This document shows positions 10,107 through 22,700 of a DNA stretch of 64,000 nucleotides, in pieces. The first letter of the stretch is position 1; each line of letters opens with the position of its first letter. A program made the position numbers and the translations under genes. A model generated the notes under the pieces. It saw only the letters and a program-made list of their open reading frames with translations, was not told the origin of the DNA and did no database searches. Origin of the DNA: Ilex aquifolium (lineage: Eukaryota > Streptophyta > Magnoliopsida > Aquifoliales > Aquifoliaceae); assembly GCA_951799425.1 (NCBI GenBank), contig OX637394.1, positions 16,797,001 through 16,861,000 of the forward strand, given 5' to 3'.

Positions 10107-11777
10107 GTCAATGAGAGGGAAGTTATATTCCAAGACAATTAACACATTTTTAGATTCTTTATTAACAAAACACCCACAATCATCATACTATTTTAATATT
10201 TGTGAAAAACACTTGTCGATCAAAATTTCGTTTCGGTGCAATATTTTGATCACCTAGAAAACGAAAACGTTTCAACGTGTTTCAGAAACGTTTTGACTTA
10301 TTTCAAAAATAGAATGAAAAAAATAAAAAATTTAAGAATTATTTTTTCAAAACATTGGTTGAAAAATATATCAAAATATCTTGAAATACCGTGAAACATT
10401 CCGAAACAATTGTGCAAATGCATTAAAACATTACAAAACACCTCAAAATATTATTAAATATATCGAATTATTAGAATTTTGATTCCATCACTAATTTGTT
10501 TCGGTCTCCTTAAAAACGGAAATATTTCGAAACAAAATTTTGATCCTTACTTATATTTCAACCTTCAAAGTAATTTCAAATTGGAGCTAAATCTTGAATA
10601 TTTCGATGTTAAGGGAGAAACATATATAGTACAAACTGAAAAAAACACTAAGGGGTAAAAAAAACAGGAAATGAGTGTTAAAATGTTTTTTTCGTAATAG
10701 GCAAAAAAAAAAAAAAAAAGGGTAGAAGTTTCGAAACTTTAGCAGTTTACTAAAGTCACTTACCTATCACTACCAAGTTGTGTGGTTTAGTAGTGCTTAG
10801 TGCCTCATTAAAGGTTTTGTTTGAGGTCAGTAAAGGTTATGTTCTAGGTTCGATTTATGGGCTTAAATTGCTGAATATTTTTAGTAGTTTAGTGCGAATA
10901 AAGATTGTCTACTATGATATGATTACGTCTTGTCTGAGATTTCACATCTAATTGCTCTCTTACACCTTTTTTTTAAAAAAAAAATCACCTACACATCATT
11001 TCAATGACACTATTATTACTGCCACTTTTTTTTTTTGTTGCTTTTAGGACAATTGTTAGTGGTGATTTTGACTTGATAATCCCATCTTGTTTTGCTTAAC
11101 AAATTAATGATAAGGGGAACGACTGATGTATCAAAAACAGAAGGTATAACTTTATGAAAAAAGTGTCCACTATAAGGATCTAAAAAAGCCAACAAACCTA
11201 ATTAATTAAATGTGCTAATTACTGAACTTTGTACAATTTGTATAACCACTGAGCCCTTATAACCAATTTAATTTACTTATTGTGGTGGACCTATGGTGGT
11301 TTTTACACGTTCACAGATTCACTCATGATCTGTATATTATTTGAGTTTTTTTTTTGGTTTAATAGTCTAGGATATTCGGGTTAATTTATGCACATGTCGA
11401 CTAATCTCCTCTCCGATTCGGTAAAAAATACACCATTCATGGGCGGGAATCACGAGAAATTTATCTTTCATGACTGATCTCAAAAAATTATCAAGATTCA
11501 AATTTAGACATCTAAGTTCATAATTGATATCTGTTATCACTTTAATTATTCATTAAGGTTGTACTTAAATTTTCAAATTAATCGTTGAAGCTATTCAAGT
11601 CAGTCTGATCCTTCCCATTAGCCCGGTGGGCCTACCTACATACGATGCCTCGATCTGGCTATGCTTTTGCTAGGTTGTGGGCTAGCTCGTAGGGTCTGTA
11701 GACAAGATTGAGCCGTACTTTCAACCCAACAGCGCAAAAAAGTCCATCGGTCTAGTCAAAAGATGACCTGCAAGAGT
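10107..11777. other. Non-coding flank, mostly shared with 43920-44605 and 54712-55013
   Basis: Up to about 11013 this is the downstream part of the segmental duplication. 11014-11777 is unique AT-rich sequence with no recognised gene. Confidence 0.6.
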
Positions 11778-11786
11778 CCTAATCTC
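11778..11786. other. Left target-site duplication of the large Mutator-like element
   Basis: CCTAATCTC directly before the left terminal repeat. The sequence right after the right terminal repeat is CCTAATTTC (35541-35549), 8 of 9 identical. Confidence 0.6.
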
Positions 11787-11830
11787 GGGGAAGTCTATGG
11801 TACCGTCTGGTCAAATAGCGGTACCATACC
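11787..11830 (+). repeat. Left terminal inverted repeat of the large MULE
   Basis: Begins GGGGAAGTCTATGGTACCG; pairs with the reverse complement of 35495-35540. It has an internal GGTACC repeated at 11799-11804 and 11820-11825. Confidence 0.65.
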
Positions 11831-11927
11831 CAAAAGTTGTTGGGATATTGTTAGAGCAAAAGACAATGGGAAAAAATAGAGCATAAATGGACAACCGAAT
11901 AAAATGATAACTTGTAAGTTGAAAGTA

Positions 11928-12290
11928 GTTTTTGATCGATCATAATGTTAAATGATCGATCGACATTTTCATATGAGTTACAACAAAATAGGTGAAGGTG
12001 GGGGACTTGCTGGGTAACAGTAGATATAACTACGATTGATCGGTATAATTAAGATGGATCACATTTATAAATATGTTCGATTTCAGAAGTTGTGTGATCA
12101 AAATAGTATTATGATCGATCATAATTTAACATGATCGATCGATATTTTAAAAAGAGTTACAACAAGATGGATGAAGGTGGGGGCTTCTTCGAGAATAATA
12201 GGTATAATTGAGGTGGATAAGTATAATTATGATCGATTAGTATAAGTAAGATCGATCATATTTATAAAAATGTTCGATTTCAGAATGAGT
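11928..12290. repeat. Subterminal repeat pair, about 165-180 bp units
   Basis: Two tandem diverged copies (about 11928-12085 and 12110-12285). Each contains ATGATCGATC palindromes, GAGTTACAACAA, GGTGAAGGTGGGG-like and TGTTCGATTTCAGAA segments in the same order. Confidence 0.75.
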
Positions 12291-12298
12291 GATTTTTT

Positions 12299-12929
12299 TG
12301 TGATTAAACAAGTAAATTGTGTTGGATAAGAGACTGAATGTTTTTTGATCGATCTAATAATGAGAGATCGATCAGAAAAAAAAATATGATAATTTACTTT
12401 CAAAAAAATTCGAAATATTGACACTTATTTTAAGGATTGTGAGCGATTCATAAAATTATGATTGATCAACAGAAATTGTTCAATAAAAATACCTTAAATT
12501 CGATTCAAATGTTTTGTGATCGATCAAGTAAATTGGAATGAATAAAATACTAAATATTTTGTGATTGATCTAATAATGGATGATCGATAAAAAAAAATGA
12601 TAATTTACTTGCAAAAAAATCAAAATATTAACCTTTATTTTAAGGATTGCAATCAATTCATAAAATTACGATTGATCAATAGAAATTGTTCAATAAAAAT
12701 ATCTTAAATTCGATTGAAAGTTTTGTGATCGAACAAGTAAATTGTGATGGATAAGAGACTGAATGTATTGTGATCGATCTAATAATGGTAGATCGATCAC
12801 AAAAAATATGATAATTTACTTCAAAAAAATTTCAAATATTAACCCTTATTTTAAGGATTGTAATCGATCCATAAAATTACGATTGATCAACCGAAATTGT
12901 TCAATAAAAATACTTTAAATTTGATTCAA
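12299..12929. repeat. Subterminal tandem array, three units of about 206-216 bp
   Basis: Units start at about 12299, 12515 and 12724. Each runs TGTGAT..., AAGTAAATTG, a GATCGATCTAATAATG palindrome block, ATGATAATTTACTT, TTTAAGGATTG, and ends with CAATAAAAATA-C-TTAAATT. Together with the preceding pair this forms about 1 kb of subterminal repeats, a usual position for MULE transposase-binding arrays. Confidence 0.8.
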
Positions 12930-13179
12930 ATAAAAAATATGAAATTACAAAAAATACCTCAAGTGTGGAGGGACATACTCATTAGCTGTTGGTTATTTTT
13001 GTCATTTTGCACCTTAAGTGCTATCGGCACCCATTGCAGGTGTATTTCCCCCGACATTACTGATTTCTCCCAAATCCTAAACCCCTTTGCTTGAACTAGT
13101 TAAGGAAAATACATCCCCCAAATCGATTGAAAAGCATATGGGTCCTCTGTACATTCAATCAAAGAAGTTGTAGATCGAC

Positions 13180-14334
13180 ATGGCCAGAGGAACAACCTGA
13201 GCGACAAAGAAGAGGAAGGCAGTGAATGGCATGAGTAAGCAATTTGTTATTGCCCAGAAGAAGAAGGATGGTGAAACAGGTAAGAGTTCGAAAGGTGACA
13301 CTGGTTTCGTGAATGAAGAAGCATAAACATTGTTTGAAACCTGTTTTTGTCATCGGCCATTATTAGTGAAACGAGGCGTTGCACTGGGTGAGTTAGTTAA
13401 TACCGAGTGTCCTAAGTTTTTTGGAGGTCGTAATTGGGAGAATATTTTTGATGTTAAGAAGGATGATAAAAACATATAACAACGTAGTTAGATTGTTTTA
13501 TGCAAATTTACATGACCTTGATAAGGTTGGGCACACTTTGAAGTCTGTAGTTAGGGGTAAAGAAATAAAAGTTTTCCCTGATTTTATTTCAAAAATGTTG
13601 AAAGTTCTCAGGCCTGTCATCACTGAGAATACCATTGTATTCCTTACAAAAGTAAAGAGGAAGTATCTAGCATGGAAACGGTTATTGAGACAATTTGTGA
13701 TGTCACTCTCGATTGGGTGGATGAGAACAGTAAAATATATCAGAAAGACCTTCGATTGCCTTATAGGATGTTAAACATAATAGTTGCTTGTAACATTGAT
13801 CCCAAAGGACATACAACTGAACTTGGATATGAAAGAGCTCAACTTCTATATGCGATTGGTAAATGGGCATGCATTGACCTTCCCCATTACATATTCCAGC
13901 TGATTATGAATGCCTATGAGTTGCATGATAGCAGGGGAAGTCTTCCATTTCCTATTTTGATTACAAATATTGTGAAGTTTTATGGGGTTGTGATTGAACC
14001 TGGCGAATCGTATACTGCTGCCATGGGTATGATAAACGAGGGTACTAATGAAAAAAAGTACTGGTCATGCTGGGCCTAGAAATTGTGCCAAGACTGTGTC
14101 ACAGGTGTCTTACTCCCAAACTGAGGGCATTACTGTGACAGAGGGCGAGGGTTCAAGTGCCAGTCCATTCAACATGAATACTATTAGAGAAAAGCTGTAG
14201 CAAATAGTAACTGGGCAAAATTGTTTGGCTACACAGTTGCATGCCATTTAGGAATGCATGAAGGGATCTTTGGAAAAGCTGGAGAGTAAGATTGATGGAC
14301 TTTACAAGGAATTTAAAGAGTATGGGAAGAAGTG
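13180..14334 (+). pseudogene. Broken 'putative plant transposon protein' domain gene
   Basis: Starts M-A-R-G-T-T and continues over several frames with in-frame stops. The recognisable core (about 13350-14050) has V-R-x-F-Y-A-N-L, V-R-G-K-x-I, W-D-V-like leader and R-A-Q-L-L-Y-A-I-G-K / L-P-F-P-I-L-I-T segments, the pattern of the plant-specific transposon-associated domain (Pfam 'putative plant transposon protein'). The C-terminal part (14080-14334) is charged with a possible short coiled coil. Molecular function of this domain is not established. The frame changes near 13480, 13660 and 14080 and stops near 13198 and 13325 show it is dead unless some are introns. It sits just inside the left subterminal repeats of the large MULE. 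Confidence 0.6.
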
Positions 14335-14873
14335 ATGTTGATGGGTTTTGTGTGGAAGAAATTCCTATGAATGGAAATGTGTATATGCCTGTAAATCTTT
14401 TGGGCCATATTAGATTTGGCGACCTTGTACCCTATAAAATGTAATCAATTCTGTTGAATAGAATCTTTTGGCAATGGTATGAAATATTTTGTTGTATGGT
14501 TGATTCGCACTTTTTTGTGATTTGAATTATATTATACACCCAAGTATAAGTGGTCGAATTGTAGTTTTCTCGGTTTAAGTCCAAGTATCGATCCCGCGAA
14601 GAGTTTGAGTAACTTAGAATTTAAAATAAAAACAGTAAAGTTGTTTAAAGCATTATAACAGTTGATAGCTTGTGATGTGAGCTTAGATTGATAACTAGTC
14701 TACTTTAAATTAAATGCGGAGATAAGCTTGTTAATGACAATAATATAAAAGATACCATTCAGTTTAGAGGATCTCATATGCTTTATATCGGTTAAATACT
14801 GGAAATGCTACCTTACAACAATTAACTTCCATGTTACTGGCAAGTCAACCGGTAGGTCTGATGTATATAAACC

Positions 14874-15420
14874 ATCACACAACAACTTCTTAGGTTAGCT
14901 GGTGATATTAGTTATAACACAACAACTTCTTAGGTTAGCTGGTTATATTCACGACAATTGATTAATCAAAGCACACCAAAAGGACAAACCATTCATGAAG
15001 AATACTTGAATTATTCAATTGTCTCGTGATAGTAAGTGCGTACATAATAAACCATAACACAACAACTTCTTAGGTTAGCTGGTTATAAATGTGCCAATTG
15101 ACTAATTCGAGTGAACCAGAATGATAAGCCATTCATGAGGAATACTTGAATTGCTTAATAGATCATATGTGATATATATATACCAGTTAAACATCCTCAG
15201 CGTTCCGGTGAAGGACAAGCCATACCGGTAGGAACACCGTGGTTGTTAGACTGACAATATAGTTATATATAGTAATTAAACAACCCTAATAACCTAGAAG
15301 GACAAGCCATTCATGAGGATCATTTAGGTTTTGTACCATGCATCAGTAGAACATCCTCATCGTTCCGGTGGAGGACAAGCCATACCGGTAGGAACACCGT
15401 GGTTGTTAGACTGGCAGGTT
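14874..15420. repeat. Interspersed short direct repeats inside the LTR-like block
   Basis: ACACAACAACTTCTTAGGTT occurs three times (about 14878, 14918, 15058). GGACAAGCCATTCATGAGGA-like sequence occurs repeatedly (about 14982, 15125, 15300). A 60-70-bp unit around GACAAGCCATACCGGTAGGA occurs twice (about 15190-15260 and 15352-15420). The order alternates rather than being a simple tandem array. Confidence 0.75.
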
Positions 15421-15908
15421 GATGATGCACCGATGACATAATTCCAGGCACATCACCGAAACTACGTACATCGCTGTATCATGCATGAAGCGTATAGTAC
15501 ATATATAGATAAATATATGAATAAAACATCAGCATTTCCATAATCTAACCGATAATATACATATGTTCACCCTTCACCAAAGGGTATAAACGACTACTCA
15601 CACCCCATCGCTACTGACAAGCAAGGAGTGCGGATATTCGTCATTACAACTGAAATAAAAACACAAACTCTAAAACTTCTTTCACAAGGAACACTTGAAA
15701 CACAACCACTTTTATTATTAATCAAAACAACAAAGTGGCGGTAGTTCAACTATCCGAATAGAAAGACTAAACATAAATGTAGAAATACAGAGTATCGGTG
15801 TAGAACAGACCGGCTTTGACTCTCTCTTTTTCTTTCTTTCTTTCTTTCTTTGGAGCTCTCTTTTGGCTCTTGGATGGCCGGCCTTATTGAAATGAAGAAG
15901 GGGAGGCA

Positions 15909-15917
15909 TATTTATAG
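15909..15917 (-). promoter_or_regulatory. Minus-strand TATA box
   Basis: TATTTATAG on plus, CTATAAATA on minus, a consensus plant TATA box. It is followed within about 100 bases by a purine-rich leader of repeated GAAA. Confidence 0.5.
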
Positions 15918-16324
15918 GCAAAGGAAGAAGCACGAGGTGGATGGATCAAGACAAACCACCAAGGTGGCAGTCCGGACCCCCCATCACCATCCGGATGGTG
16001 GTGCCTTGTAGTAGGGCCATGTGTTGCATAATGGAGCTTCCATGTGTCGCTTTCTGGAGCTTCCATGTGTCGCTTTACACTTTGGTCCTTCGTTGTTTCC
16101 AGTTTTGCAAGTTTACCTCATATTCTTCAGTATTTCTGTATTAAACCCTGAAATTCAAACATAAAGTATTTAAAACTTTCATTTACGCACAAACCCTAAT
16201 TCATAATGTTTAATTGTTTTATCTTACAAAGTTGATTACTTAATCATTTTAATTTACATACTAGTTAGGGTTAATCAATGGTGTTGTTAATAGTAGTTTT
16301 TACAAATTCATTATTTCCAGCAAC

Positions 16325-16490
16325 ATTACAGTAGTATCTTAACATCAAAATGTAGTAACCTTACATCAACATGTAGTAACCTTTCATCAAAATGTTATAA
16401 CCTCACCCCTAAAGATTACAACATTACCTCTCCATGTAGTAACCTTAAAAAAAATTGTTAGAATTGCTATAAGGTTACCTCATTCCACTG
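16325..16490. repeat. GTAACC-type short repeats
   Basis: Diverged short units such as ATGTAGTAACCTTACATCAA, ATGTTATAACCTCACCCCTA and AAGGTTACCTCATTCCACTG. The same phrases in the same order and orientation occur at 34400-34600 in the right subterminal region of the MULE. Confidence 0.75.
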
Positions 16491-17189
16491 ACAGAAGTAA
16501 TCCAACAAAGCAATGACCCTTGTATAGAGCAGTAGTTCCTCCCTCTCAGCAATCTTTGTTTATCCCCTAAAATTCCATATACTTCCCCAAACCAAACTAC
16601 CAACTGCACATAAGTGAAATAGTGCATAATATTTGTTAGTTCAACAACAAAGCAGCATACATTGGAAGAAGAAAACAACAACATATTGATCAGTTGGATA
16701 GACAAGCGTCTAGAGGAAAAACATGTAAATGAGATTAGTAATATAACTGTAGGTGAATCCCACCTGATTTGTGTTGGTAATGTAGCAATTGTAGAAGTTT
16801 GTCCAAAATGAGTTGCATACATGAAACTTGTCACTCCTGATTTGCATACATGAAAGTTGTCCAAAATGAGTTTCATACATGAAACTTGTCCAAAAGTGGG
16901 CGTTTTACCCAGTGTAATTTTTTTTTGAATTTTTTAGTCAATTTAATCACGTTGATTATGCAATTTTCCCAGCGATATGAACATGCTCACCTTGACAACC
17001 CTTAAAGTGGAGTGAAGAATTGTCCATGACCACTTGAGTGAAAGTCATGAAAGCCATCCTGAACAATCAATATATCGATAAAGAATGGTCAGTTAAATGG
17101 TGCATTGCTTGATAACTTATAAAGCAGCAAAAAAAAGGGGAACTTTGTGTTATAAAGATGTTATTGAACTCCACCCATGTTTACGTACA

Positions 17190-19498
17190 TGTGCGAAAGG
17201 GTCAAACGGTTCCTGAGTTGGCAATGGTTGGTGGTATCCACTTGCTTGTGAAAAGGGCATGTCCTCATATGGATCAGTAGTCTGGGTAGTCAACAAAGGA
17301 CATTTAAGAATATTATGTCCGGTTGCCTTGCACTTGCTATATATTCGGGACGTAAATGGATTATTATTTTGTGTACGGCCTGGATGTCCCTTTGTTGTAA
17401 CAATATGTGGATCAGCTACCCCAAACTTATTTAACTAAGTAGTCCTATTTTTGTGTTGTGTAGAGGTCTCCTCTGCTCTACCAAGGGATTCATGATTGGT
17501 CTTCATCTGAGAGGTTAATCCATGCAGTGTACTTCTTAGGTACTGAGTTGCTTTGTGACCATGCGAAACATAGTAACACATACGACTACACATGGCCATT
17601 AGTCCAGCATACCGTTTCGAAATGGTTAGAGTGTTACTTCTTGGCGGCATTATCCTCATTTCCTAAATCTCCCTTTGCGAAAATAGTCCAGCACTTCAGA
17701 ATGAGACTCAGAGGGAACCTTTTAATGTGCTCATATTTTAGTACTGTTATGATGTGGCAGCATGGAATACCAACAGATTCCATTTTCAAGCAGTTGCACT
17801 TCATACTATAATTTTGAGGAGAACATATAACATTCGATGTTGATTCTGGTTGCGTGTAGTGAAACAAGTAGTAACTCCAATGGATCCCGTTGTCAATTTT
17901 TTGAACTACAAAGAACATGGATTCGGACTTCAACTTATTGCGCACTTTGAAGAACAATTTTCTTGTATATATAGATGCTGCATGCTCTTCAAGACACCAC
18001 AATTGTGTGGTTGTCACCGGGGATGTGTGTTGGGTATCATGGTCATCATTTGCTTCATTCTCCCTGATCCTTGTCAAATCCCGGTCATATTGTTTCACAA
18101 CTCAAAGAGTCGGAGACGGGTCTTCAGAAAACGATTGAAGTATGAGTTCATACCCTCATATCGTTGTGTACTTTTTATGCCCGCAAAGAATTCACCTCTT
18201 AAATATGCTTTAGCCCACTTTGACCGTTTGGAATAAACTTCTGCTATCCAATTATTATTCTTCAATCCAAATGAATCCACCAACGTTTTCCATCGATCCT
18301 CAAATTTTTTCGGACTATAACGATCACACATACAATGTTTAAATTGTTGAACAAAATTTTCAGCACTAATATTTGACAATGCATTTCTTGTCAAATGCCA
18401 CTTGTATAATCTATGTGTTGCATTGGGGAAAACTTGATCTATTGCTCCTGCCATGGCCTTATCACCATTGATCACAACTGAAATAGACATCTTACCCTCC
18501 ATTGCATGAAGAAAAGTATGCAATACCCACATGTATGTCGTAACAGTCTCATCTAAGAGCAAGGCGCACCCAAAAATTGATGTTGCGTTATGGTTGTTCA
18601 CACCTGCAAGTATAACAAAAGGTTTCTTATAGGCATTAGTTCGGTATGTGGTATCAAATACCAAGACATCACCGAAGCATGCATAGTCAAGCCGTGAGGA
18701 TGAGTCTGCCCAGAACAAACAATTTAGTGAATTATCTTCATGGACACTGTAGTTGAAATAGAACATAGGGTCTGATTCTTTTTTTCCACTAAAGTAGTTT
18801 AACGCCCCCTTTGTGTCACTGTCTTGAAGTTGTGATCGACGTTCTGTTGCAACATCATTGTACAAATCTTTCATGGTAAATCCAACATTATGATAACCTC
18901 CTGCTTGTTGCACCAAAAAATCTCTTACTTGACTTGTATGTATGCCAACATTACACAATGCATTTGTTTGTTCTCTATCGGGACTCTTCACACGCCTATG
19001 CGATCGAAGGAATGGCACACCACATGGTGTAACCAATTGGTGATTATGTTCCTAGATGAATTCCTTTACAACCCATTGTTCAGACCCATTGTCATACTTG
19101 ACACGAAAAGTTGCGTTACATCCCACCCTTGTTAAGCCTCTTGGTTCTCGGATGCGGTCACTACGGTCAAGGTGTTTGGGTGATCGATAACCTTCTCTTA
19201 AACAAACCCACCGTCTTGACACTAGAATTTTATTTTTGTTACACTTCAAGTCATCATTCTGAACACTAAATCCCAAAAAAATTGCGTAATTGTTATAAAA
19301 ATCCCTAGACGCTTCATGTGTGGTGAACATCATTTGCATTACCTCACCCACTGTCAACCCATCGACTCTATTTTCCTCGACACCATGATATGAAATAGTT
19401 TGATCATTTTGCATATGATTCTCGTACTCATCATCTGTTACGACGATATTAAGATCTAGTAGTACACTTTTATCTTTGTCACCGATCGTACCTGCCAT
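17190..19498 (-). pseudogene. FAR1/MuDR-type MULE transposase, decayed
   Basis: Domains in order on the minus strand: an N-terminal acidic region, a FAR1-type DNA-binding zinc-finger domain (19340-19030, ending V-V-K-E-F-I...H-N-H), a MULE transposase core (about 18730-18350; D-V-L-V-F-D-T-T-Y, G-V-N-N-H, T-F-L-H-A-M, T-H-R-L-Y-K-W-H-L), and a SWIM zinc finger (M-K-C-N-C...P-C-C-H-I-I, about 17800). A C-terminal piece resembling a zinc knuckle follows near 17310. Two lesions are visible: an in-frame TAG at about 19050 between E-F-I and E-H-N-H, and a single-base frameshift near 18092 just after L-F-E-L. Everything else reads through, so inactivation looks recent. This is the enzyme class that would mobilise the surrounding element. 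It is divergently oriented to the ULP1-like gene at 19800. Confidence 0.85.
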
Positions 19499-19799
19499 TA
19501 CTCCACATATGGAATTACAAAAATAGGTGGAGTTATAAAATGTTTGCTAAATTTTGAGACAATTTTTACCCGATAATGCATAATCCATGTTCATTGACTC
19601 AATAAAATATTGCATATATTATAAGCAATATAGTACTTGAATAATTATGAAGGATAAACAAACTATTGCATATATATCACAATTATAGTACACATATTGT
19701 TACAAAATGTTTGATACCTGTTAAAACTGAATATAGTTGTATGGAGATTAATTGAATCCAATTCGCATCTTTCCTGCACTTCTATTGTTTTAAAGAACG

Positions 19800-22700
19800 T
19801 TGCATCTTCGCAAGGTGGCAATTCGGGTGTTACTGCGAAGAGGAAACGAAGGGTATGTACTATGAACACATATATTACATGGACCAACTCTGCATTATAA
19901 CATAACTTATATGTTTTGATATCTTTGTTTGATGCATTACATCTATATTCAACTACTAATGGGTACACATTGTTCGCCATCAAGTATCATAAAAGTTGTA
20001 AATGTGTTAACTGTTGATCAGAAACGTGCAGTGAAGGCCATGGGTTTAGAAGGGTTGACCAGCATAAAATGCACTATGGTGAGGAGGAGCTTATGCGAGT
20101 GGTTGGTGAAAAAAATTGATCCCGCAACGGCTGTGTTACCTGTCCATGGTAAATCAATTAAGTTCTCCTCTGAAGATGTTTATTACATAATGAGTTTGTC
20201 AAACACTGGCATTGAGTTGGACACTGCAGATTCTTCAGACCAAACAGAGGAACTTAAAAAATTAATTTTTAATGGACAGAGGGAGCTGTCATTGACTACT
20301 TTGGTTGGTAAACTAAAAGAATTGAAGCACGATTCATTTACTTTTAGGCGCTTATTTGCTCTATTCATAATAGGCCGGCTTCTTTCCCCAACCATGAAAA
20401 TGACAATTAATAGTTTGTACGCCAAGCCCCTTGTGGATGTAAATGCATTATCTTCTATAAACTGGAGCAAATTTGTTTATGATGGTATTATTGAAGGCAT
20501 ACGAAATTTCAAGGAAAAATCAAGGCGTAATATTTGTGGTTGTATCATTGTGCTACATGTATTGCGTTATTTACTTATTTGCTAATTCATTGTACTGCTT
20601 TCTTATTCATACCAGTTGTATTTATTACTTGAACGTTATCCATTTGCAGATTTTCTATTTTGAGCGCGTGACACTAGCTGGGGAATCATACATTCCATTT
20701 CTATCACGACTATTCACTCGGATGGCAGTTTGGGGGGATAAAGAAATAGGCCAGCGCATGACCACACTGAAAAAATTGGGTGGATACAAAAAAAAAGAGT
20801 AACTTATGAAGGATATTATACTCTTTAATTCTAGTTTTATTGTTAATTATTTCATAATGGAAGATATTGTCTACATGACGTGGTATTAACTAATATTTGG
20901 ATTATCGTAGATAATGTTTACAGTTGAAGAGTCACTCAATATTCCTGACCCAGATGAGGGACGCAATGAGAGGACACCATTTGAACATTCAGTAAATGTT
21001 CCTGTCACTGATGTGAGGAGTAAAGTGAGGACAACAGGCGTTTCTTACGCTCAGAACATGTAGGTTACCTTATGTAGGATATATATGGAGGTAGAACAAT
21101 ACATATCATTATTATTATTATTTTCCATGAGTGACACTTCAATGTGTTATGTAGGATTTTGACAAGAGATTGTCTACAGTTGAGGTTGCATTGTCTACAT
21201 TTCGATCGGACCATGAAGCTTTGTCTGCCAAGTTTACATTTGAAGTAAATGAAATTAAAAAGATTCTGGAAACTCTTTCTGAAAAGGTGTGTAAAAATGG
21301 GAGAGAACCACCTACGAAGGAGTATGTCCATGTGAGTACACTATATTGCTATGTAATCCTTTACCATAGTACATGTGTGTGTTACTTTGTATATTTTATG
21401 TGTTGTAAAATGTGAACCAGGAATTATTGGATGACAATGAAATCGAGGTCCGGGCTGACAGCACCAATGAGGTTATTATACACACAAGTTTAAACCAATT
21501 AAATTTTTTACTGCACATGGACCTAAAATGACAGACACTCCACTTTTAGGTTGTTGATGAGTTGGTTCCCCATATTACTGATGTTAGTGATGAAGTAGAA
21601 AATGCAATATGGAACTACATTTTTCATGAGGGACTTGATGCAGAGTATGTCACAATTACTACCATTACAGGGTGTTTATTATTTGCAGTTCTTATGCAAA
21701 TCATACCTTACATGTTGTAGTTTGACAGTGAGACGATTGTTCAGTTTGAAAAAATTCATGCGACAAGAATGACAATGAAGTCATTGGGACCCAGACTTTG
21801 GTTGCCGAGCGAGGTGAGTTATATAATTTTCCCATATTTGTATACCCAATTTTGAATTAACTGGCGACGGATTAAATGTATGCAATTCTAAATATGTATG
21901 ATTCTGTACACAGTTAATCAATGTCGCTGCATGTATTATGCCACCCACAGATATGGGGAACAACGACACACACAAGGCCATGTGGTATATTCCGACTTGG
22001 TTTGCGGTAATACTCCACAATCAAATTTTGGTTTTATGTGATTTTCTTGATTTACGGCCTCATATTGTGTTTTAATGTTCAATATGAACTTACGTGTTTA
22101 TAATTTCACAAATCCTTAAATTGTAGCAAATAATCATTCACTATACATCTGAGGGGAAAATTGATGTTCAAATGCAACGAAAACTCATGCGATTGTGTGG
22201 TCGATACATCCAGGATATCAACATGTGTGACAAGGTATGACTGGATAAAAACTGACAATAGATTCTACATTACAAAGCATAATCTCTCAAATTATGTACG
22301 TCACCATAGTGTACTGACTGCAATTGCCTTATGTAGATATATGACCCCATTAACGACGACAAAAAACATTGGTACTTATGCGTTGTGGACATACAACAGA
22401 AAGAAGTCCTCCTCCTAGATACTCTTCCAAGTCGAACACTGAAGCATACACGACGTAAGCAAGTGGATGATGTGGTATGTGTGATCTAATTTGGAATGCA
22501 AAATATGATCCATGCAACTCATTCGAGGGTGGATTTGCCAAGTGTAACTTATTGCATTGTATGAATGAGTAGGTTGCGTCATTTGGTGAAATTATTTGCC
22601 AGATAAACAAACATTTTGAAAGAATAATCAATACATGGCCCGTGATTGAACCAAGTTGGACACCCAAACAGGTAAATGAATACGATTGTGGAATTCACGT

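Larger units (their letters stand above)
4837..11013 (+). repeat. Segmental duplication, copy 1 (contains BBE-like gene 1)
   Basis: From about 4837 the sequence runs colinear with 41079 onward: upstream flank, promoter, BBE-like coding region, 3' flank and about 2 kb of downstream non-coding DNA. The similarity ends near 11013, where copy 2 is interrupted by a retrotransposon at 55014. Differences: copy 1 alone carries most of a MITE (5506-6058), about 430 bp at 6215-6645 and a Harbinger-like insertion (9040-10103). Copy 2 alone carries a 10.1-kb retrotransposon. Endpoints were judged by eye. Confidence 0.85.
14515..16150 (-). mobile_element. LTR-like block with a minus-strand promoter
   Basis: On the minus strand a canonical TATA box (CTATAAATA) is followed by a pyrimidine/purine leader, polyadenylation-like AATAATAAAA, a repeat-rich stretch and an end reading ACTTGGGTGTATAATATAA near 14530, the layout of a plant gypsy-type LTR. 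Short repeats fill 14874-15420. No internal domain is attached, so a solo LTR is likely. Neither boundary nor target duplication could be fixed. Confidence 0.4.

Noticed and set aside
9468-10114. Long Gly/Val/Trp-rich (plus) and Thr/Pro/His-rich (minus) open frames
   Set aside because: They are produced by the GGT-rich repeat in a Harbinger-like element. Several overlapping frames are open at once and none has a domain.
13421-14079. Two overlapping ORFs taken as separate genes
   Set aside because: They are pieces of one broken plant-transposon-domain gene in different frames.
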